DNA of 64,000 bases from Glandiceps talaboti (lineage: Eukaryota; Hemichordata; Enteropneusta; Spengelidae): assembly GCF_964340395.1 (NCBI RefSeq), contig NC_135564.1:7115861-7179860 (forward strand), read 5' to 3'. The notes below the pieces were generated by a model. That model searched no databases and had not been told where the DNA came from. It saw only the letters and a list, made by a program, of their open reading frames with translations. Positions 57,336 to 64,000 of the stretch are shown piece after piece. The position numbers and the translations under genes are program-made. The first letter of the stretch is position 1, and each line of letters opens with the position of its first letter.

Positions 57336-57900
57336 TATGATTATTATTTAATTTTTTAAAAGCTCACTACACTATGTCTCAGTGCTCTTTACACAGTAAA
57401 GAGAAGGTACCATATAACAAAATACTAAAATGTGTCATACAAAAAAAATAAAAAAAATACTAAAAGTGCCATATACAAAGCAGAGAGGAAAAAAATGAAA
57501 ACTTACACTTCATAATGAACTTTAAAAAGGTAGGTTTTCAGGGTACGTTTAAGATTCAATAGGAGTGATGTAAAGGGTAGTTCACTCCATAGGATCGTGT
57601 GCGATGGAAAAGGCGCGGAAACCATAGAGTTTTTGATGTTGTCATTGTGTTGGTGTCGCGTAACACATATACGGTCTTGAGTTCAGTGCAAAACTGAAAA
57701 TCCCACGGGTACCAATATCAAGCAATTGTATCCTCATCATGTTACAACAATCTAGCTTATTACATTTTCGACAGCAACGTGTCGTTTCATTGAATCAGAT
57801 ACAGTGAGATAGATGTCCAAGGTCCTTTTAGCATCGTGTTGGGTATATTTCATAGCGGGGCCAATATTGGAATGGAGACATATGATGACAGCTTTTGTCA
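57336..57900 (-). repeat. Dispersed retroposon-like repeat
   Basis: TTATTATTTAATTTTTTAAA, then CTCACTACACTATGTCTCAG, a GCTCTTTACACAG block and AGGTAGGTTTTCAGGG...GGAAAAGGCGCGG. This order resembles the 3' part of a widespread metazoan interspersed repeat (CTTTACA / GGTTTTCAG / GGAAAAGGC blocks). The start is shared with 25045-25100. No coding remnant is seen. Confidence 0.45.
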
Positions 57901-58134
57901 CTAAACACGGATTTCACACAACGTATGTTGATAATATCCAAATCAATTGAAGTTTTGATTTCATGCGGTGTCCAATTCCTTTCAGACGATAACATGCATT
58001 TGTCCTAGGTGAAGATTTTAGCATATACTTAGCTCCAAGTGAAATACATCCAATGTAGTATTTATACGGCCAAGGTAATCACAGTGTTGGATGCAATGAA
58101 ATGGGAAACTTTCCCCCGAATGCAATATAATATG

Positions 58135-58290
<156 letters not shown>

Positions 58291-59460
58291 GTGTGTCGTG
58301 TAAGGTATGTCATTACATGTGTTTGCTATTTGTTTCAATTTGAAATATCCACTCTCCAGTAGTACTTGCAAACATACACATATTAGCCGCTAATATCTAA
58401 TAGTGTAATTATATACCATGAGCCCTCCAATGACAGTGTTAAATTTCTTAATTATTCCATATGTTTTATAAAATGTGAACAACGCGGCTTGTGGTACAGG
58501 GCAGACATCGATATTTTATTCCAAATACACCATATATAGCACAGTCAATGACCCCACTTCGCAGTTATCGCGACGAGAAATACCCATATAAACTGTGATC
58601 GCTCAATCTCAGGAGCCTGAGAGGAAAATTGTTCTTGATATCGGTAATTTGAAATGGCTTTGCTGTCATTTAACCGTATGAATAAATAACTGATGATATA
58701 GATAGCTTGATACAATAGTTAGTCATGTTTGCAGATAAGGGTGTACATTCATGTTATGTTACAAGGCATATCCGTAGGCACGCCACACGTTCATGCGACG
58801 CAAATCACGCAATTACAGAATCAAAGCGCAAGACTATTCTGATCAGAGTCTACTTCCCCTGCCAGTTTATTGTAATTGAAGTATATTTCCCAAATGGAAG
58901 GGGATTTTCTAAGGTGAAAGACACAAGAGACACTTGAGGTCTTAGTTTGGTGACAACGGGTATTAGCCCTGAACTGTGGTGACACGAGTCAACTCACAAC
59001 ACCACGACACCACAGACGCGTCTTGACTGATAATTACTTCGTAGGTGAGGGCAATTGTTTACTTGAGAGTGCCTATTGTAAAGGGTGTGTACATTATACT
59101 TGCATTGCAGTTCGTTTCCTTGGCAACATAAAACACATTCATATCTCAGTGTTTGACTGTCTTGTAGTTCGTGGTTTACGAGTACAGATAGTGCTAATGG
59201 AACACAACGTGACCACTTCTCCATCACATCTAAAGTCTAAATCTCATAAGACTTCGATCGAAAAAGCTTTTATGAAGATAGGGATAGTAGGATAACATGC
59301 AGGTAATATTTAATACAGGGACGTTTATTTCTACTGGTCAGTCAGTTAGAACAGTGCTCACATTACGTGTACGTTTCCCTAACACAAGTAGAGAACGTTA
59401 TTATTCCATAAGATCCGAATCTGTACAAAGTTTAGGTGGCGTTTGACATTGGAATAGTTT
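58291..59460. other. Non-coding DNA
   Basis: Several 70-90 codon frames overlap on both strands at 58725-59295 but none shows a domain or splice-supported structure. No gene is called. Confidence 0.45.
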
Positions 59461-59462
59461 GT

Positions 59463-59478
59463 GAACACGCAACCATAC

Positions 59479-59523
<45 letters not shown>

Positions 59524-59562
59524 GCGTAACACGCAACCATACTGTCTGTCTGTCTGTCTGTG

Positions 59563-59603
<41 letters not shown>

Positions 59604-59622
59604 GCCTGCCTGCCAGCCTGCC
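59463..59622. repeat. (CTGT)n microsatellite with duplicated leader
   Basis: AACACGCAACCATACTGTCT occurs at about 59464 and again at about 59528, each followed by a long CTGT run. An ancestral tract was duplicated with its flank. The end decays to CTGC and CAGC units. Confidence 0.95.
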
Positions 59623-61918
59623 AGCCAGTCAGTCTCTGTGATTTTTCTTGATTTTAACCAAAAATGAGATTTTGCTTTACCAAATGTAACAGCGACAATT
59701 AGGATTTTGGCTGTAGAGTCGCAATTGAAGTTAGATACCTGACAATGTTTATATCTACCTACATCAATATCTACCCCACTCTTCGATTTGTGTGTCGCAT
59801 ATATATTTGACACGTGTATCAGGGAAGCTAATTCACTTGAGCACGAGGCTTTCGGATAGAGCGACTAGACGTGATAATAGAAATATTCAACTAGGAGAAC
59901 GATTCAACATTACATGTACAAATTAAATAAGCCGCTTATAAAGGTCGACGACTGAGTATATTGTCCTCAATATGAGAACAATTTAGGTGGCAATTAAAAA
60001 CTCCACCTAATTCTGATTGGTTTTTATACTTATGAATCAAAATCCCCCGCGGATATCCAAAATCCAATTTTTCACAAATCACTCATCCTCAAACATTTTA
60101 AATGTTTTCGTAAGATGAATACAAAAAGCAAATTAAAATTTTATGAGTCTTAGAATTGCAGTTGGTGTTACTTTTTTGTTGAAACGTCCTTCAGATTACT
60201 CGTAGCATTTAAAAACGTTGCAGGCATGATCCAAAAGGATTATTAGCTACGTTGGCGGCAAGGATATATATCGATTAGTTGATAACGGTTTACACTCCTT
60301 ATCCTCTTCCGTAAATGACATATTATCGAGTCTGAAACAGACTTGATATCTCTTCATATAAATTCTATACTGATTAATTGAATAAATTTTCAAAATTGCC
60401 TTCTATTGAAGTTGGTGCGCTGTTCAAATAAAGAGTTCAAAGCACAGCATTAGTAGTCTCAGCTTATTGCATTAAAATATATTGTGTTGTTACATTCGCT
60501 TCGAATGTCATCATTCCGCGTAAACATCAGTGACACATCGGTTTTCCTCACACAGTAAAGTCGCCTTTCAAAAAGGGTACATTTGGCCGCAAGCACTCTT
60601 CCTATAGGCTTTACGGGCTGAAGATTTCGGAATGAAATTAATGTAAGATGTAAAGAAAACGATTTTCAAATATAAACGAATGCACGAAAAAGATTTTGAT
60701 AAGACAGAACCCTTATATCTTATTGCAGCTACATTTATCTCAATCTAAGGGTGAGTTATTTCACTTATTATCTACAGCTTGGTTCAAGGCCAGTCAATAT
60801 CCATTAGCTGTATTAGCTGTGTAACCCCAATGAATGTTTTGTTTTGAAATCTAGATCTAGAATTAAAATTCAATCATACTAACGCACTGCAAATTGAATA
60901 GGTATTGGACTACAGTTTGTGATTGCAATTATGGTAGGACCATATACACCACGTGACATTCACAACTGCAAGCAGTTACAGGAGAGGTTATGCTTATTCA
61001 TGATTCTTCTTGAAGAAATTCTACACTCTTCTGTTCGCAGACATAATATATCCTACTAATCCCAAAAAGCAATTAACCTCGCATATACATTCATTGTAGT
61101 GATACCCAAAGCTTAGTCAAGTCATACACATGTACAAAACCACACAAAATAAGTCATGGCAAAAGTATATAAGAGAGAGAGAGAGAGAGAAGACGGACGT
61201 GACAAAGGCATAGAACCCATCCCTCGGGGATTGAGTGGTAGCTCTAAATTCCCAAGGGATACTGAAGAATGAAAGGAATATACGAAACCATTATACACGG
61301 ATCGCGAATCGTGTGCCAATAGATTAAAGTAGGTCTCAATATACAACCCACGACATAACATCGATCGGCGCTTTGCTTGCTGGAGGTAAGCAGGAATGAG
61401 ACAAGTTTCATGCAAAGATATACAATGTAATTAGCATCGATAATTTATCAAGAATAAACACCACAGGAGTAGTTGTTGTTACATGATAATTTCGACAGTC
61501 ATAAACAGACTGATTAAGGCGTCGCCTAAACCTACACCAAAGGTACCCATGTTGCTTTGAGTTGTTATTACCTAATGTTGTCATTGTCAAACGTAAAAAG
61601 CTTCTGTTGTATTTCACACAGCCCTCTATTTGTTTTGTAATTCGTTCTCGCTATATTTGCTGTTTCTGTTCTTGTTTATAGTATAACTTGAGTCCGTAGT
61701 AGCATTTGTGCTAATCTATAATTTTGCACGCAATTGATCATTAAAACTAAAAGTTACATCAACAAGCTTTACTAGTACGTCTGCGCTATGTTATGTTTGA
61801 TGTAGGAAGTATAAAAAATATGATGGAAGAGGTGTAACAAGTTTCATTAGAATCGATGCAGTTTTGAGATCACAGACACAGGGAAATAGGTTCATGGGGC
61901 GCATCCTTGCTTTATGTG

Positions 61919-61920
<2 letters not shown>
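59623..61920. other. Non-coding DNA
   Basis: No exon or element recognised. A short GA repeat lies at 61164-61189. Confidence 0.5.

Positions 61921-61991
<71 letters not shown>
61921..61991. repeat. (AT)n microsatellite
   Basis: About 35 AT units. A second AT tract of about 18 bp lies at 62095-62113. Confidence 0.96.
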
Positions 61992-61993
<2 letters not shown>

Positions 61994-62150
61994 GAAAGTT
62001 GGATGGTCTCAACAAAACTCAGCTCAAAGGGTGTCCAAAAATTCTAACTAGTTTTCGCCCTGTTAACATGACATCATCAGGTCAGTAAATATAAGTATAT
62101 ATATATATATATAACATAAAGGTTGGCAGCGTCTGGTGACAAACTAACGA
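61992..62150 (-). repeat. Possible retroelement 3' end, two partial tandem units
   Basis: After each AT tract comes a similar block (AATGAAAGTTGGATGG at 61991, AACATAAAGGTTGGCAG at 62113). On the minus strand the first unit reads ACCTGATGATGTCATG...AGGGCGAAAAC. That resembles the conserved end of Penelope-like element copies, which often occur as tandem partial units. No protein remnant is seen, so this is tentative. Confidence 0.35.
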
Positions 62151-64000
62151 TGTGAGTCGGGTCATCACATTAATTATGTAACAGCTGTTTGCAAATGATT
62201 CATAAATCAGGATAAGCTACATTAATGTGGTGTTCATCACAATGTATGCCACACCATACTTTTGACGAGGCAATTCATATTTCATAGCTTTAATGCCGGG
62301 CTGCACGTATCATCGTATGTGATAGTGGCAAAGAATAATAAAAAGTGATATATGTTTTACCTTCTTGACTACTGATAGAACCACAGGTCAGGTTATCTGT
62401 TTGCTATTTGTCTGATTGTTATTTAGTATGTTTTTTTGTATTTCTATTTAATAATATCTACCCAGCCTTTCTGTTCTACAGCCTTTGAAAACATGTTTAT
62501 TTTAATGTTTTTTTTGCTATAATGAAAAATTCCAAAGTATATGTTTTCACTATAACTATAGCTTTTCAATCATATACAATTCATTGTTAGTAGCCGTATT
62601 ATATGCGAATATGAATATGAATATTAGTATGAGTATAAATATGAAGATAGATGACATTTTTGATATATTTGAACACAGCTTTAATTCTTTAGATTTTCTT
62701 TTGAAAAGCTATACAGTTTTCTACATCTGTTGCGCATTTATCTCCAAAATTGTTTCCCCCTCAATAATTCCTCATTTGAATATTCCTTATTTGCGTGTAT
62801 TGAAATGCTACGTCATTGGGTCAGTCTATGCCTTTAAATACCTATCAACTAATTGGTGTTTTCCCCCATAATTGACACAAATTCTTCCTCTGCGCCACGA
62901 CCACGTTCTCATTAAAATGAATTTTCATTTAACAGCCGGTATAGATTGTAACCTAAATGTTGTTTAAACGTGTATAAAAACTATTAGGAGCATGTATGCA
63001 AGTAACCTTTCATACTTCATGTTAACGTGAAATGTGCCCTGGAAATAAACTGTTTACACTTTTGTTGCTACTCAGAAAAAAAATCAGTGGTCACCGTACA
63101 CATTTTTGAAGTTGATGTCAAAATGACATCAAAATGGAGCCATGTTATAATCCAATATGGGCGCCTAATACTGTGTTAACTCTATGGAAAAAGATAAGAG
63201 TTTTCAATTTCGATGAAAAGAAAATGGATTCCAAAAAAATTCTTTTACTATTTCAAAAGGACTAGAAGCAACCTTCTGTATGGCAAAGTTGGAATGGCTT
63301 AAAGAACTTTGATTTACAGTGACATTTGTCCCCGTGGGTCATTCTACTCCACTCTAAGAATCAATCACTGACCGATGTGATGTATATCTGCTGCTTTATC
63401 ATTTGAAATATCATTATCAGCAGCTAACAATATGATATTTTGTTGGAGGAGGATATATTATTCTAAAAGATCGTTTATTTTGATGATCAATTGCCAATCA
63501 ATAATAAAACATAGATGTATATTGAATATTTTTTGCTTGGAAATAGTCGGAAATGATAAATGAGCAATGCTCGAGTAACATTATCCAAAACAAAAGACAA
63601 AAACACAAGAGTGTACATAAAAACAATAATAACAACGTCTCAATATATGAATTGAACAAAGTAACATAAAAAGTTTAAACAGTTTATTTCCGAGGGGTAT
63701 AGTACTCTAGATGTTCCTTTAGAATCCTCCTCAAACAAGAATATAATAAAAGCAGTAATATCAGTGGTCTGAGGTAACTGTGTTACTTGTTGGTGCCATC
63801 TTAATGCAGTTACTGTGTGCATTGCCATGCAAGAAAAGCACCTGAGATAACTTGCACCGGTGCGCGCGCATACGATTTCCGGTTCTCCCAGCATGCAACG
63901 TATTATTTACAATCAGAACGAGGCGGGGGATACAATCAGGAAACCATGTACACCTGCAATTGTTACATTGTCGTCTGCCTCCCACAGCATTTGTAAATTG
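62151..64000. other. Non-coding DNA to window end
   Basis: No supportable gene. A minus-strand frame at 63761-63985 begins with a Cys-rich stretch (CNNCRCTWFPDC), noted but not called. Confidence 0.5.

Noticed and set aside
58725-59295. Overlapping 70-90 codon frames on both strands
   Set aside because: No conserved motif, and frames on both strands are equally long; consistent with chance.
63761-63985. Minus-strand Cys-rich frame (CNNCRCTWFPDC) at the window edge, possibly a VWC- or pacifastin-like exon
   Set aside because: Only one short Cys cluster, no completing cysteines and no convincing splice site; not enough to call.

Overview
The window is animal nuclear DNA, AT-rich and intron-rich. 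It contains two multi-exon genes with GT-AG splicing, one apparently intronless gene, and large amounts of microsatellite, minisatellite and palindromic miniature transposon sequence. No bacterial, organellar or rRNA features are seen. The AT richness, abundant ATGT/GT/AT tracts, many foldback elements and a tRNA-derived SINE with a Deu-like body suggest a marine invertebrate bilaterian, such as a lophotrochozoan or an invertebrate deuterostome. The sequence alone does not settle which.

Layout. Bases 1-152 may hold the last exon of an unidentified + strand gene. Bases 153-10170 are non-coding, with compound microsatellites and a 1.4 kb, 28-bp minisatellite that has an internal 118-bp higher-order period. 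At 10217-11560 there is a single-exon + strand gene for a basic, coiled-coil, Ser-rich protein of 447 aa that I do not recognise. From 14331 to 24939 lies a complete 14-exon cytoplasmic aspartyl-tRNA synthetase gene (DARS1, 532 aa). From 27459 to 50130 lies a complete 21-exon kinesin-3 gene (1159 aa) with motor, coiled-coil, FHA and C2-like regions, most like KIF28/KLP-6. I assembled both gene models by hand; all exon phases join without a stop. Bases 50131-64000 hold no supportable host gene. They contain the kinesin 3' region, a 5'-truncated LINE 3' end, three MITE-like elements, two of which have visible 8-bp target duplications, and microsatellites.

Most unusual feature: the first intron of the kinesin gene (27501-34786, 7.3 kb) begins ATATCCTTTT and ends in AC, with a consensus U12 branch site TTCCTTAAC just upstream. 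It is a textbook AT-AC minor-spliceosome intron, and it splits the conserved motor motif RPF|NSRE. Other notable items are a decayed tandem copy of DARS1 exon 3, several palindromic MITE families with copies in both genes, and a splice acceptor whose pyrimidine tract is a microsatellite.

The genes are on the same strand but share no evident pathway: one is a translation enzyme, one a microtubule motor, one unknown. There is no evidence of an operon.
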